From Hypholoma sublateritium FD-334 SS-4 (lineage: Eukaryota; Basidiomycota; Agaricomycetes; Agaricales; Strophariaceae), in assembly GCA_000827495.1 (NCBI GenBank), contig KN817579.1, positions 113,633 to 177,632 on the forward strand: a stretch of 64,000 nt of DNA. The letters are read 5' to 3'. Positions 48,936-59,870 of this stretch are shown here, piece by piece. The position numbers were made by a program, and so were the translations under genes. The number at the start of each line of letters is the position of its first letter. Positions within the stretch are counted from its first letter, which is position 1. The notes beneath the pieces are model-generated. The model saw only the letters and a list, made by a program, of their open reading frames with translations, was not told where the DNA came from and made no database searches.

Positions 48936-50895
48936 CTACCGTAACTTCCGCCGCACCCACAGTTTTATCCTAGCCATCAGATGGAATTCTTCACGCTCAA
49001 TCTTGCGCAGAATTGGAAGTATATTGTTCCCCTCCAACTCATGGCGCACCTTACGAGCCGGCATCGACCGTGTCTGTATGAGGTATCGCACGATAGCGTC
49101 CAGTTGCACACGGTAGGTCTCACCGCCGTCTTGAAAATCCTATGAACGTAGTATAATTGTAAACATCAATCAACTATAGTTATCAAATAGACACACCATA
49201 TTTCGTATGCAACCAAGGTACGCCCTATAGTACCCGGAGTCTGGAAACTTATGCCAAAGCTGGTAGGCGCTGGCCTCGCGAATCAGCGTGCACAACTCCG
49301 CGCTCCCTTCGGCGTTCTGAAGCAGATAAACAACGGTATTATCGATAAATTCTACGCAAAGTGGTCATTAGTAGAGGGAAAAAGACGGGCACGATTACGT
49401 ACTTGGAAATAAATCATTGGCTAAGTTTTCGAACCAGCGAACGGAAAGCCGTGTGCTCCATTCTGTACGATCGATATAGTATTTATGCGAGCGCGAAGGG
49501 TCGAGCAGAAAGTCCGACAGTGACGGATGAAGGAATCGAATTGTTGGCTGGTGGCACATGACGACTGCAGCCAGGTCCGCCATAGCCGCGATGACGTCGA
49601 CAACTTCAAAGCCCAAAAATTGAGCAATGTGGAACATACGTTCGTTGTTGCCAATAATCATATACGCCAGAATGCTAGTCACCATTTCCAGGTCCCGCAC
49701 CTGGGAGAAGATGTGGCAGTACATCGCATCTAGTTCTGCGAAAGGCGCGCTTGCTCCAGTGGGTCGTAAACCGCGCACGATGTCCAGCTGGGTCGCAGGG
49801 TGCGTTCGGGGATGCGAAATAAATTTCACCACAACGGAGCTATATATAAACTGACCCGACGACTTGCTCAGAATTTCCTGCAGATGTATGGGCGATGGCC
49901 AGTCAGGCTCCAGCAGGTAGCTCATCGGATGGGTCTCTCGAATCTCGCGAAAGCTATTTTGAAGGAAAAGACGAACATCATTGTCGTGCTGGTAGGCGTA
50001 ATCCAGGATGAATCTGCGCAAGTTCCTTCTGATGTCCCGCGCATTGAACGCCATTTTGATTTGATGCTCGGCGCGGCTGCAGAGCAATACGATCAGCGGT
50101 AGGTCCTGGCCTTTCAGCAGCTTGGCGAGTGTTCGTATGAGATTGATTTGTTCTTCTTCACGGTTGCATTCGTCAACGCCGTCGATTATGAGGAGAAGCT
50201 TCCAAGGTACGGATGCCTGTAGCTGCCGCAGTGGTCCGATTATCAGCTCATTAATCTGGGATTCGAGCGACTGCTCAAATATCAGAGGATTGTGGTCAAT
50301 GGCACGACTGATAAGCTCCTTGGATCCTGGAAGGATTCGTGCCACTTGATAGGCAAGCGTTGCAACAAGAGGTGCGATGCCATTCCGTGTAGGATCCGCG
50401 CGCAGGAAAAGGAAACTTGCGACCGTTATACCCCGTAGTATACATTCCTCGGCTATGGACTGGCTCATTGCAGATTTTCCCGACCCTGCAGACCCGTTTA
50501 GCCAAGCAATCCAAGCGGTACGCATAACATCTCCAACAATCCAGTTGAATATTTCTTGCATCAGAGCCTGGCGCGTATTTTTGTGGCAACGTGGTGGATC
50601 AACCCGCTGTGCCGAATTGTGGAATGCAGAGGTAGAAACATGTCGTTGTAATCGTTCAAATGCGCCTGCTTGAGCTAGAATACACTGTACCATGAGGTTT
50701 CCTTCCAGGAATGAAAGCTGTAGTCACCATACCATCAGAACCGTTCACCACCGTGAAATGGCCGCCCTGAATGAGTGTATTTGTTGCATTGGGGAACAAT
50801 CTCCCCTTTTCATGCGAGTTCCAGACGTTGGTTCCAGTCATGTTGGGTACATGGAAAGCGTGGTCGGTGGTGTTTAAGTTGGTTGTCGAGAGCAC
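48936..50895 (-). CDS. NACHT-domain NTPase (fungal NLR-like), copy 3, divergent
   Basis: Minus-strand exons 50895-50733, 50674-49403, 49351-49197 and 49139-48936 join in frame to 597 residues. The first exon carries FPNATNTLIQGGHFTVVNG, the same leader motif class as the other two. Exon 2 has FHNSAQRVDPPRCHKNT, Walker A GSAGSGKSA, FLFLRADPTRNGIAPLVATL, Walker B LLLIIDGVDECNREEE and VLLCSRAEHQIKMAF. The conserved DVRLFLQNSFREIRETHP and KSSGQFIYSSVVVKFI blocks follow. It has one intron more than copies 1 and 2, and its C-terminus is short, ending in a basic KLWVRRKLR. The start at 50895 is the first ATG of the open frame; an internal ATG (MTGTNVWN) is possible. The protein is intact and more diverged than copies 1 and 2 are from each other. 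Confidence 0.83.
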
Positions 50896-52731
50896 GGCAT
50901 GGTGGGAAATTACGCATTATGACTGATTTGCAATGCACAGCAGTTGGGCATCGCTTTCTCCCTAAGACTGGTTAAATTTGTTCATCCAGATAGACATTGT
51001 CATATCACTGATGCTTATTGTTAGAGGTCACTCCATTTTTTTAGGGGACTGAGAAACGGGCAGTAAAAAATGGCCGAATTCTCGAATAGCATTATATGAG
51101 TTGCCCATGGATCCCCCCGGTGTGTAAAGGATGAGAGATTGGACATATACGCCTGAAACTATTGCATCCCCAGATTATTGGCGCTTAAATGGAATTCATT
51201 GACAAAATAAGTATATACGACATATGTAAGTACATAAAACCACACAGGAACTACGCGCTTGCCTTCCGGGCAGCGCGCGTCTAGATTATTATACCAATCC
51301 ACATATGGTGACTGCGAGTCAGATTCTCCTCTGGAAATTGTGTGACTATGAAGGCTATCTATACAATCCAATAGCAGCAATCATCCACCACCACGCTTTC
51401 GTCGGGTAATCCAGTCCACACCGCCCGCCGGAGTCCCAGAAGCACGGCTAAGATACAGAACAGCATGCAGCACACAGCTACTGCGCATGTGACTTTGTGC
51501 ACCATACAGTATCTTTGACGGTGTGAAGCGCCAGGATAGTGGCAATGCACGAGGCTGTGGAACACCGCCATGTACCTCCGCAGCTGTCGTCACTGCGCGG
51601 GACTTTCAGGCCACCGATTAGATGTGTAACAGACATAGTCAGATTCTGAGGTGGCTTCGTGTAGTGGAATAAGTACTGCAGATGTGATCCGCAGTGCACC
51701 GCGAGTCGTGTCGAGGGAGGATATGTGACCGTGTGAATGATGACAACATCCGGCTAATCTCTCGCTGCGAGCTGCCGGCTGCGGCACCGCCATTCCGGTG
51801 TTATTGTCGAGCAACCTATAAGACTGCAAGCGGCGCGAAGTCCTCAGCAGCGTAGCGCTCAAGTTTACGTACAACATCAACCTACTTGCGGAGTATCCGG
51901 TGTGGTCCGAAGGGTTTGCGCCTGGTGCACGAGGATTGCTACCCGTGGATTTAAATATCTAGATCTACCATCGCACTGGACTCGTCTAGAAGTACTTCTT
52001 GCGCAAGTACAGCAATATCACCATAGTCGTAGTTCGATTTGAGTACAATTCACAATCTCCAAAATATTCTGCGCCGTGCTTGAGACATACGCCAGTCAAA
52101 TATATATAAGAAGCATTCGGAGAGCATAACGTCGATGCTGCTCACTGATGCATCAGACATCATATGATATGTTCGTGTCAGCGAGGGTACTCATCATTGT
52201 CGCGACCACTTAGCCAAACGAAAGCAGCCCGCGCATCGCCATCTGAGTCCTTTGATCTGGCCGTGATCTTGGTGGCACAGAAAGGCGCCGGGCGTCGATT
52301 TACTAACGGGCGGTGCACTCTGATTTGAATTTCTCCCTATATTCTCATGGTGCAACATAGTGCCATGTATGCCCATAAAAGCTGTCAGTTGCCATCTTTT
52401 CGAATGATGCACCCCGATCCTCTCTTGCCTCGATGGTTTTGCCACCTATTGATCAGCCGCGATAGCTAAGATCTCTGCGGGCGACCGTCTAACGGATTCA
52501 ACAACGCCGTGAGCGAACTATGAGAAGACCATCTCCCTGAAGCGGCCCACACGGGGCCATACCCATACAGGTTTCATAGAGTTGCGTGTATTCACAAAAA
52601 ACAAAGCATATGAAAAGTGCTAACAACATGTACAATAGTGTTCTAGATCCCCCCAGCACTAGCGCGCAGAATCCGGGCGGCGTGCTATGAATAAGCGCGT
52701 GCATATTCCATCGGGGCGGATTTATCGCGTA
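50896..52731. other. Intergenic stretch, nothing identified
   Basis: A minus-strand frame near 51359-51571 contains one hydrophobic stretch (VAVCCMLFCILAVLLGL), but no splice chain or family supports a gene. The rest is unassigned. Confidence 0.35.
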
Positions 52732-53311
52732 GGTCATCGAACGCGCTCCTGGGGGACTTCTCCCGACCGTCCGCCCCAGCGATATGTCTTTCCCGTCCCT
52801 CCGCAAGGTCGATATCACCGTCCCGGGCGTTGGGCTTGACCTCTTTCACTTCATGGAGGCTCCCGGCCTTCTAGATCTACGCCTCGACGGATGGCGGGCA
52901 GACTACAAACCAGACGAGGACGGATTGCGGGCGGGGGTCGATATGTGCTATATCCTGGGGAGAACCGCACGGCGGTCCCGGCGCCTGCGCGAGCTGGAGC
53001 TGTGCTTCTTCAAGCTCCTGGCCCAATCGCACCACTACGAAACCCTTCTTTGCGGCGAGCTCTTTCCACGGCTCAAAGAACTGGTCCTGAACACGGTCAA
53101 CATCACGAATGTTGCATTCTTCGCGTCGGAGGGGATTCGAACAAAAATGGTAAAGATGGAGATGATTGGGTGTAAACATGTCACCACCCAGGCCCTCTGT
53201 GACTTTGTCGAAGGGAAGAATTCGGGATTTGTGGTCATGGTGAAAAACTGTAGCGGCGTGTTATCAGTTCCGCAGAACCTGGACCTTACTTTACTTGTGG
53301 TGAATCCTTGA
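52732..53311 (+). pseudogene. C-terminal F-box/LRR fragment
   Basis: An open frame from after a stop at about 52731 to TGA at 53309-53311 encodes leucine-rich sequence (FPSLRKVDITVPG, LLDLRLDG, LRELELCFFKLL, FPRLKELVLNTVNITN). Its weakly conserved Cys-rich end is typical of the C-terminus of mushroom F-box proteins. The first ATG is at 52784. No F-box or N-terminal part lies upstream, so this is a truncated remnant. A short stand-alone protein of 175 residues cannot be excluded. Confidence 0.5.
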
Positions 53312-53449
53312 ACGTTGACGTCGAACATGGATTTCGATCCCAACTTCGCAATTAATATTCCACATAAATACATGGCCGCACTCAAGAACTCGCTTTCGTG
53401 TCGATCTTAGCATAGCAATTTCCTCCTTATTTTCCAATACATTAACCAA

Positions 53450-54312
53450 CTTCGGAGCGATAAAAAAATGAGGATAATGCGGATTGGGAAAGGCGGGCGA
53501 GGATTCGGGAGCAGTCGAGACGCTGATACACCCAGCGCAGCAGCTCATTACCGGTAGTCCTTCCGCGCGCGTTAGTCGATGCAGGCGGAAAGGAAGACAC
53601 ATGGCGCGCGCGGGCCGCGTAGGAGGGCCGATGGCAGTACCTGCGTACCCAACGTGAGTCCTTTCGGTAATATAGACGTTGCATCCTGGGATACAATGCG
53701 CGCGCTGGGTGACAATTGTCAGCGGACTCCATTCACAGACCCAAGTACAGCGCGCACCTTATCCATAGCGCCAGTGCGCTGCCTGGCCAACCTCGCCTAG
53801 CGATCGCCGAGTGGCCCGTCGTCCGTCCCTGCCGCGCGCGAGCTGCAGAGTCCAGCGCCCGTCCGACGGCCCACGGTGTATATGTGGCGCACAAATATCC
53901 GAACGATGAGCACCGTCGTCGACGTCGGCGGTGGCGGCGTCGGCGGGGCGGTTGGAGCGCTGCTAAGGGAGTAGTGCGCCTGACGAGTGGAAGCGGGACG
54001 GCGTCCGCAAGGCGTACGAGCGCTCGCGAGTCGCGCACCGCGGTACGTCGTCAACGTCCCTCCCTGCACGCGTGGTCTTGGAAATTGCAGCGACGCTAAA
54101 GGAGCCATAGACCAGTGGCCGATCTCTACATGAGCAAAGCTCGATGTACGGATGCAATCCTCCGCCCTAAAGGACCCATGCGCCTGACGCTTCGTCCGGC
54201 CCGCCGCCGCGGGCGCCCTCCTGCTAATGCCTGTGGTACGGTTCGATAAATGCGCGGGCGCCGCTGGCTAGCGTCGAATGAAACTTCCGCACGCATGTTC
54301 CCCCCCTGTCCC
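53450..54312 (+). repeat. Tandem GC-rich repeat, unit A, copy 1
   Basis: It matches 57520-58255 in the same orientation over long stretches (GCTGATACACCCAGCG, GTCGATGCAGGCGGAAAGGA, GCGCTGGGTGACAA). The two copies are clearly diverged. A (CGT/CGG)n-like patch lies near 53915-53950. No coding function was recognised. Confidence 0.7.
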
Positions 54313-54323
54313 GACTGCGTATA

Positions 54324-54346
54324 AAGTAACTTATGCAAAGTTACTT
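54324..54346. repeat. Short hairpin at the left end of the insertion
   Basis: AAGTAACTT (54324-54332) and AAGTTACTT (54338-54346) are perfect inverted repeats around the loop ATGCA. Confidence 0.6.
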
Positions 54347-55086
54347 CAGTAACTTGGGCTAACTTTCTGCGCTGAGTGAAAGGTAGGCTTACTTCGCTAA
54401 CTTATTCCCACACTTCGACAATTTAACTTGTGCGTGCTGTATGTTCTCACAACCAACTTGCACCGTAATGAGAGTGCAATATCTGTAATGCAGATGGACC
54501 AATGTTCTTAATGAGCTATATATGTAGTTCATCATGTAAACTAATAGAAATAATTGTCAAGACGGCTGGAGCGCGTCATAAAATTTACAACCAGCCTGCG
54601 CGACCTCTTGAGCCGCTTTAATGTCCACTATTGTGCTAATTCATGTTGTAGCCCATCCCCTATGAACCAGTATTATATGAAATTCATGGTATCTACTAAT
54701 TACAACCACCTCAAGAGGTTCTAGTACTTTGATTGAGTAGCCGGCATCTATGGGAAGCTGTACTGGGAAGTACAGATCTTAGAGGTGTACGCAAACTCAA
54801 AGTCATGTGACCCTCCTCCCGGGTGTCTGTAATGCTAATTCATGTTGTAGCTCGACCCATAGGGACCAGTATTATTAAAAAATCGGAGAATGTGCTCTAC
54901 AGAGACACCTTAACAGACCCCAATTATTCATTTGAGTATCTCGTGCTTATGGGCAGCCGTATTGGTGCTGTTCATCCAGAACAGAGATCTTGCGACCATG
55001 TGAATCTCATGAGCGACCGTCCCACTTTCATTAGATGTGTGGGTCGGATGCACTTCATATGTACATGGATTCCGTAGTACATCGAT

Positions 55087-55224
55087 AAGTTAACTTGAAT
55101 GACTTAGCTTTCACTCACAAGTTAACTTTACTTACTTAACTTTCACGCAGAAGTTAACTTTACTTACTTAGCTTTTTCACACAAGCTAGCTTTACTTACT
55201 TAGCTTTCACGCACAAGTCAACTT
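55087..55224. repeat. Four 32-bp tandem repeats joined by 10-bp palindromes
   Basis: Four units of exactly 32 bases run from 55092 to 55219. Each junction is a palindrome: AAGTTAACTT at 55087, 55119 and 55151, AAGCTAGCTT at 55183, and the near-palindrome AAGTCAACTT at 55215. A further AAGTTAACTT lies at 56347-56356. In the third junction both halves changed together, so the symmetry was kept. Confidence 0.8.
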
Positions 55225-55278
55225 GAGAACTTTCTGCATACTAACTAAATGGTGATCAAGTATCTAACTATGCAATAT

Positions 55279-55782
55279 TTAAACATAATTTGCTGTAACT
55301 TTGACCCGCTTGCTCCTTCGTAATGCAGGTTGTCCAAAGTTTGAGTTGTTTGTCTGTACCAGAGGCTCAGACGTTCGCTTTCGTGAGGGCTCTTCATCGA
55401 CAACAGTATGTGTCTTCTCTGCCGCCAAAGAATTAGGGCCGTGCCGTATGACTCGGTGCGTCGCTTGACTAATGGCTCGCGGTTTAGGGCGCGGTTGGTT
55501 CGAGGGTATCGGTGCTTGTACAATGGGAGTGATAATCTTCCGAACATATGGTGTACCTCCTGTCAATCCCGTGTACGTTGTCCGAAAAAAAATGTATGGA
55601 TTTCCATCGCTGTTCACGGCGCTAACAAAGTCCTTGGGATTGACGTGTGCATTTCGGTCAGGTTGAACTTGCAGTCCATTTACCACTTTGAATCCTTGCA
55701 CAACTGCAGCCCAGGGTGTTGTTGCCATGACTTGATCATGAGGAGTAGGCCTTCGTGAGATACGACCTTTTTTTGCTTCCAA
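55279..55782 (-). CDS. Unassigned 167-residue frame inside the insertion
   Basis: A single ATG-started frame runs from 55782 to 55279. The product has a basic N-terminus (MEAKKGRISRR), a proline-rich middle (PIPSNQPRPKPRAISQ) and a basic tail RRSKRVKVTANYV that resembles a nuclear localisation signal. I recognise no domain. It is the longest frame in an AT-rich stretch, where chance frames are short, so it may be a protein of the element. Confidence 0.35.
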   Translation of the reverse strand: MEAKKGRISRRPTPHDQVMATTPWAAVVQGFKVVNGLQVQPDRNAHVNPKDFVSAVNSDGNPYIFFRTTYTGLTGGTPYVRKIITPIVQAPIPSNQPRPKPRAISQATHRVIRHGPNSLAAEKTHTVVDEEPSRKRTSEPLVQTNNSNFGQPALRRSKRVKVTANYV

Positions 55783-56007
55783 TAAGATTATCCGGAGCTT
55801 CCTGTGACAGGTAGTAAAATAAGCGCCGAAAACTTTTGAGCATAGTAAACAGGCGTGTGGTGGTTGGGAAGTTGTGTAGTTAACGAGACGAGAGGGAAAT
55901 ATATTCTGTTTTGCGGCTGTTTTCCGGTGGTAATTTATACAATGTTAAAATCAAGCGTCATAGATACACCATTCATACATGCATTGTTTACATCCCCCTC
56001 TCTGCAG

Positions 56008-56151
56008 CAAACTACGACTCGGCGATGCGCATCATTGCATACATGGAGCTCGTGACCTTCCTGCGCGTGCTGCTCGGCGCGATCGCGTTCCAGAACTCGC
56101 TGCTCGCGTCAATCGCATTCGCGCACTTTGTGCGTGTGAATTTCAGACAAT
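56008..56151 (+). pseudogene. Captured exon resembling Pom33/Tts1 (TMEM33-like) membrane protein
   Basis: A 144-base GC-rich exon stands inside the AT-rich insertion. It is preceded by a TCTGCAG acceptor and followed by a GTAAGC donor. It encodes YDSAMRIIAYMELVTFLRV, then LLGAIAFQNSLLASIAFAH and FVRVNFRQ. These resemble the conserved third-quarter of fungal Pom33/Tts1 ER and nuclear-pore membrane proteins as I remember the family. No other exons of such a gene are present. I read it as an exon with its splice signals picked up from a host gene. The family assignment is moderately sure. Confidence 0.45.
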
Positions 56152-56397
56152 GTAAGCCATAAATGTAGTTTTTCATGCAGCCGCACTTATTTAACGATGG
56201 TACGATGGTATGGGGTATGACTTATATTCGCTTTTGCCACACAACATCAGAGCTTTACTTTAACTTGACTTGCACTTTACTTGAAATGCCTAACTTTACT
56301 TTTACTTTACTTCGACAATTTTACTTTACCACACAAAAAGTAAATCAAGTTAACTTTGTATGGGAAAAGTTAGGACGAAAAGTTACTTTGTTAACCA

Positions 56398-57475
56398 CCC
56401 CCTGTCCCAACGGCGCGGTTATCAACGGCGATCACGCGTACAGCGCTCTTTCCGGCCCAGCGACGATCGCGCGCGATTCTCGACTGGTCGGAGTGGGAGC
56501 TAAAGGCACGACTTGGACAAAGTATGCGTGTAGGCCGCTGCGGGATATGTCAACTCAATGTTCGTATGAAAGTGCTCCCAACCGACTCGCCTATCTTTCC
56601 GCGCGCGCGTCCGAGCGCACTGGCGCACTTTATGCGCACGCGCGGGAGCGCATTCAATATCCAGCATGGACCGACGTATTCGAAATCGCTCTCCTGCAGC
56701 ACAAGCTGAATACGAAGATCAGTAGTCGGTCATAAGGCGAACTCTCGAAGCGAAGTGGCTGCGCGTGCCTTGGGATACATATGGGTGCACCAGCGGTGGA
56801 ACTGCGGGACGCGTTCGGGCGTGCGGCGGCGTGGGCAAGCGGCGTGGATGGCTGGTGCGAGAGATACGTCGGCCGCTGCGGCATGCGCGTCAGAAGCTTC
56901 TTTGTGCGATGGTGCTGCGTCGAGGCAAAGCGGCTTGGATGGCGCGAGCAAAATATATGTCAGTCGCTGCAGTATGGGCTTCCCCGAGGCGGGAAGAGGG
57001 CGAGGGACAGAGGACAAGGGAGCACGCGTGGCGGGAAGGGAGTGAAAGACAGAGGAAGACGGAGGGGGCGGTGGAGCGCGCGAGGCGGGGAGGGAGCGAG
57101 AGGCAGCGAGGACGGAGCGCGGGAGGCGGGATGGGAACGAGGGACAGAGAGGGCTATGGGAGCGAGAAACAGAGGATAATGGAGCGCGCGCGGCGGGAAG
57201 AGCGAGGGGCAGAGACGACGACGGAGCGCATGAGGCGGAGCGAGGGGCAGCGGGGGAGATGGGGTGCACGAGGTGGGAAGAGAGCGAGGGGCAGAGAGGA
57301 AGGTTGCGCGCGCGACGCGTATCAGCTGCGGGGCCGATGCGTTCGCGCTGCAGCGTGCCGTCACGTACAGCTAAATGGCGTCGATGGAATGAGCACGAGC
57401 TGCCGGGCTGATGGCAATTGTTGTTTATGAGTGAGAGAAGGGTGTCGTCCAAGCGGGCCTGCGCCGTCTTAGCAT
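56398..57475 (+). repeat. Tandem GC-rich repeat, unit B, copy 1
   Basis: It matches 58256-59870 in the same orientation: GGTCGGAGTGGGAGCTAA, CCGACTCGCCT, CAAGCTGAATACG and GGTGCACCAGCGGTGGAAC have close counterparts there. The long open frames on both strands are GC artefacts. Confidence 0.65.
56990..57302. repeat. Purine-rich minisatellite, copy 1
   Basis: About seven imperfect units of roughly 40-45 bases, built on GGCGGGAAGGGAGCGAGGGA followed by CAGAG and GGAGCGCG-like words. A related array is at 58800-59085. Confidence 0.65.
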
Positions 57476-57519
57476 AGCCGTTTACTCGTTATTTTGCAAT
57501 ACATTAAACAAAGCATCGA

Positions 57520-57973
57520 GACGAGAAAAACATAAGGATAGCGCGGATCGGCGAAGGGAGGCGAGGATCTTGGAGCAGTCAAGATAACGCTGATACACCC
57601 AGCGTGGCAGTTCAGTCCTGGAGGACCTTCCACGCGCGAGAGTCGATGCAGGCGGAAAGGAAGACGCATGGAGCGCGTGGGACGCGTAGGAGCGCCAATG
57701 GGAGTGCCTGCGTGTCCAGCGCGAGTCCTCTCGACGAGACCTGGGATGCGATGCGGGCGCTGGGTGACAAACGTCCGTCAGCGGAGTTCATGCACAGATA
57801 CAGGGACAGCGCGCACCCCGTCCACAGCGCCAGTGCGCCCCCCGGCCATCCGCGCCTGACGATCGTCGAGTGGCCCGGCGTCCATCCCCGCCGCGCGCGA
57901 GCCGCAGTATTCCAAGCGCGCGTCCGACGGCCCACCGCGTATATGCGCCCCGCGAACGTTCGAACCACGTGCA

Positions 57974-58006
<33 letters not shown>

Positions 58007-58255
58007 ACGGCGGCGGCGGGTCAGCGTCTGCGGGACGGGCTTGCTTTCGCGATTCGCGCAGCGCGGTATACTGTCAAACCCCTCCCTGTACGAGCCGCCG
58101 AGCGCGCCGACGCCGCGCTGGGTCTCCCGCACGCGTGATTCTAGGTTGAAGTGTCGACGCTAAGGGAGCCGTGCGCCTCACAGCCTGAAGACGGCCCGGA
58201 CGGCCAGTTGCCGCCCGCAGGGCTCATGTGGTGCAACTGGATGTACGGCTCGCTT
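57520..58255 (+). repeat. Tandem GC-rich repeat, unit A, copy 2
   Basis: It corresponds to 53450-54312. It contains a longer trinucleotide patch of CGT then CGG/GGC units at 57973-58020, interrupted by one GAC. Confidence 0.7.
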
Positions 58256-59870
58256 TGCACCTATGCTGTCCTCCTATTCTAACGGCGTGTTAATCGGCGG
58301 CGACAGCGGTACTTGTGGCACGGCGAATTGACAGCAACGATGGCTCTCGATGCTCGACCGGTCGGAGTGGGCGCTAAGCGGTGTGGTGTGGGCGAGGCGC
58401 GACGTGGACAGACTACGCGCGTGAGCAGCTGCCTGAAATGTCAGCTCGCATTTCCGCATGGAGGTGAATTCGACCGACTCGCCTGCTTCCAGCGCCGGCT
58501 TCCGAGCGTCTGAGCGCACTTTGCGCGCGCGCGGGGGTGCGCTTTCAGTACCCCGCACGGATCCACGTGTCCAACACAGCGCTCCTGCGGCACGAGCTGA
58601 ATACGCAGATTCGTAGTCAGTTATAAAGCGATCACAGGAAGCGAAGTGGCGGCGCGTACCTTGGTATGTATATGGGGTGCACAAGCAGTGGTACCAGGAC
58701 GCGTCCGGGCGTGCGGCGCCGAGTGCAAACCGGCGTGGGCAGCGCGAGCGAAAGGTACGTCGGTTGCTGCGGTATGCGCTCCCTGAGGCGGGACGAGGGC
58801 GGGGGGCATAGAGGATGAATCGATGACGGAGCGTACGAGGCGGGGAGGGAGCAAGGGTCAGAGGGTGGAGAGCGGGCGGCGGGCAGAGGGTGCCGGCGAG
58901 GGGCTGAGGGGACGGTGGGCTGCGCGAGGCGGGAAGTGGGCGAGGGACAGAGAGGCCAGTGGAGCGCACGCAGCGGAAAGAGGGCGAGGCAGAGACAGGA
59001 CGACGCAGTGCGCAAGGCGGGAAGGGAGCAAGGGACAAAGTACGGCGGAGCGCGCGAGGCGAGGAGGGAGCGAGGGGTAGCGATGACGGTGGAGTGCGCA
59101 GTGCGTACCAGCGGCGAGTCCGACGGAGGGCTAACGGAGGAAGGGGATGCAGCGGCGCACGGACCTCCACGGGAGGTAGGCGTCGCGCCTTGAAGTGTGC
59201 TGCCGAACGCGTTCGGCGTGCGTCGCGGGGCTTGCGGTGCGACTACGATACGGTCTTCTTGTTGTCTGGCGCGGGCGAGCGGTGACAAAGGGAGCGGCGA
59301 CGGAGAGGACGGCGGGCTGAGCGGGGCCAAGTGTGTATGGGAACGGCGCATGGACCTCCACAGTAGAAACGCGACAGACCCAACGGCGGCGCCGAATCTG
59401 ATGTAGATCAGGCGGGGGATGCTCTTGAAGCACGCTGATGCCGCTGCGCACCGACACAGGACGGAGAACTTCGACTTTCGCGGGAGAATCTCGTCGAAGA
59501 GAGGCTGGCGTTCGGCTGCAGTCGTTAGCGAGTACACGGGGACACCGAGGACGCGGAACGCACCTCATGGGGGCGTAGACAATCTTCTGGCGTGCATATG
59601 TCGTTGGCGAAGTGGTGTGGACGCCAGGAATAACGGGGCGCGTTGTGAGAGAGGACCTGACGCGTACGCTTTCTTGGGGTTTGGCTGAGGTCATAGCTAT
59701 GCGGATGCGGCATACAGACGCCCCGGTGCGCGGTGGTTAAGAACACGTTAGAGCGTGCAGCGTCACAGCGAAAATGGTGCCGATGGCATGAGCTCGAGCC
59801 GTCGCCGGGCTGATTGTATTTGATATTGATAGAGCTCATATCGGTAGAAGAGGTGTGTCGTCCAAGCGTC
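58256..59870 (+). repeat. Tandem GC-rich repeat, unit B, copy 2
   Basis: It corresponds to 56398-57475 and is longer at its right end. The A/B junction here is not interrupted, showing what the site looked like before the AT-rich element entered copy 1. Confidence 0.6.
58800..59085. repeat. Purine-rich minisatellite, copy 2
   Basis: Imperfect units like those at 56990-57302 (GCGAGGCGGGAAG, GGAGCGAGGGG, GGGACAGAGAGG). Confidence 0.6.

Larger units (their letters stand above)
54313..56397. mobile_element. AT-rich 2.08-kb insertion with TAACTT-rich ends and a captured exon
   Basis: The insertion interrupts the GC-rich tandem repeat between units A and B. CCCCCTGTCCC stands on both sides (54302-54312 and 56398-56408), a candidate 11-bp target duplication. 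AAAGTAACTT at 54323-54332 faces AAGTTACTTT at 56380-56389 as inverted termini. Both ends and an internal patch are crowded with AAGTT/AACTT words. Inside are two diverged ~198-bp direct repeats (from 54633 and 54831), four 32-bp palindromic repeats (55092-55219), a 167-codon frame and a host-gene exon. No transposase is visible, so it would be non-autonomous. The flanking match could instead be part of the surrounding repeat family. Confidence 0.5.

Noticed and set aside
56730..57452. 240-codon minus-strand frame and overlapping plus-strand frames
   Set aside because: They translate the minisatellite (SSLPLAPSPPRAL-like repeats) and recur in every frame; a tandem repeat artefact.
58274..59537. 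300-codon minus-strand frames in unit B copy 2
   Set aside because: Same minisatellite artefact as in unit B copy 1; the two copies do not conserve one reading frame.
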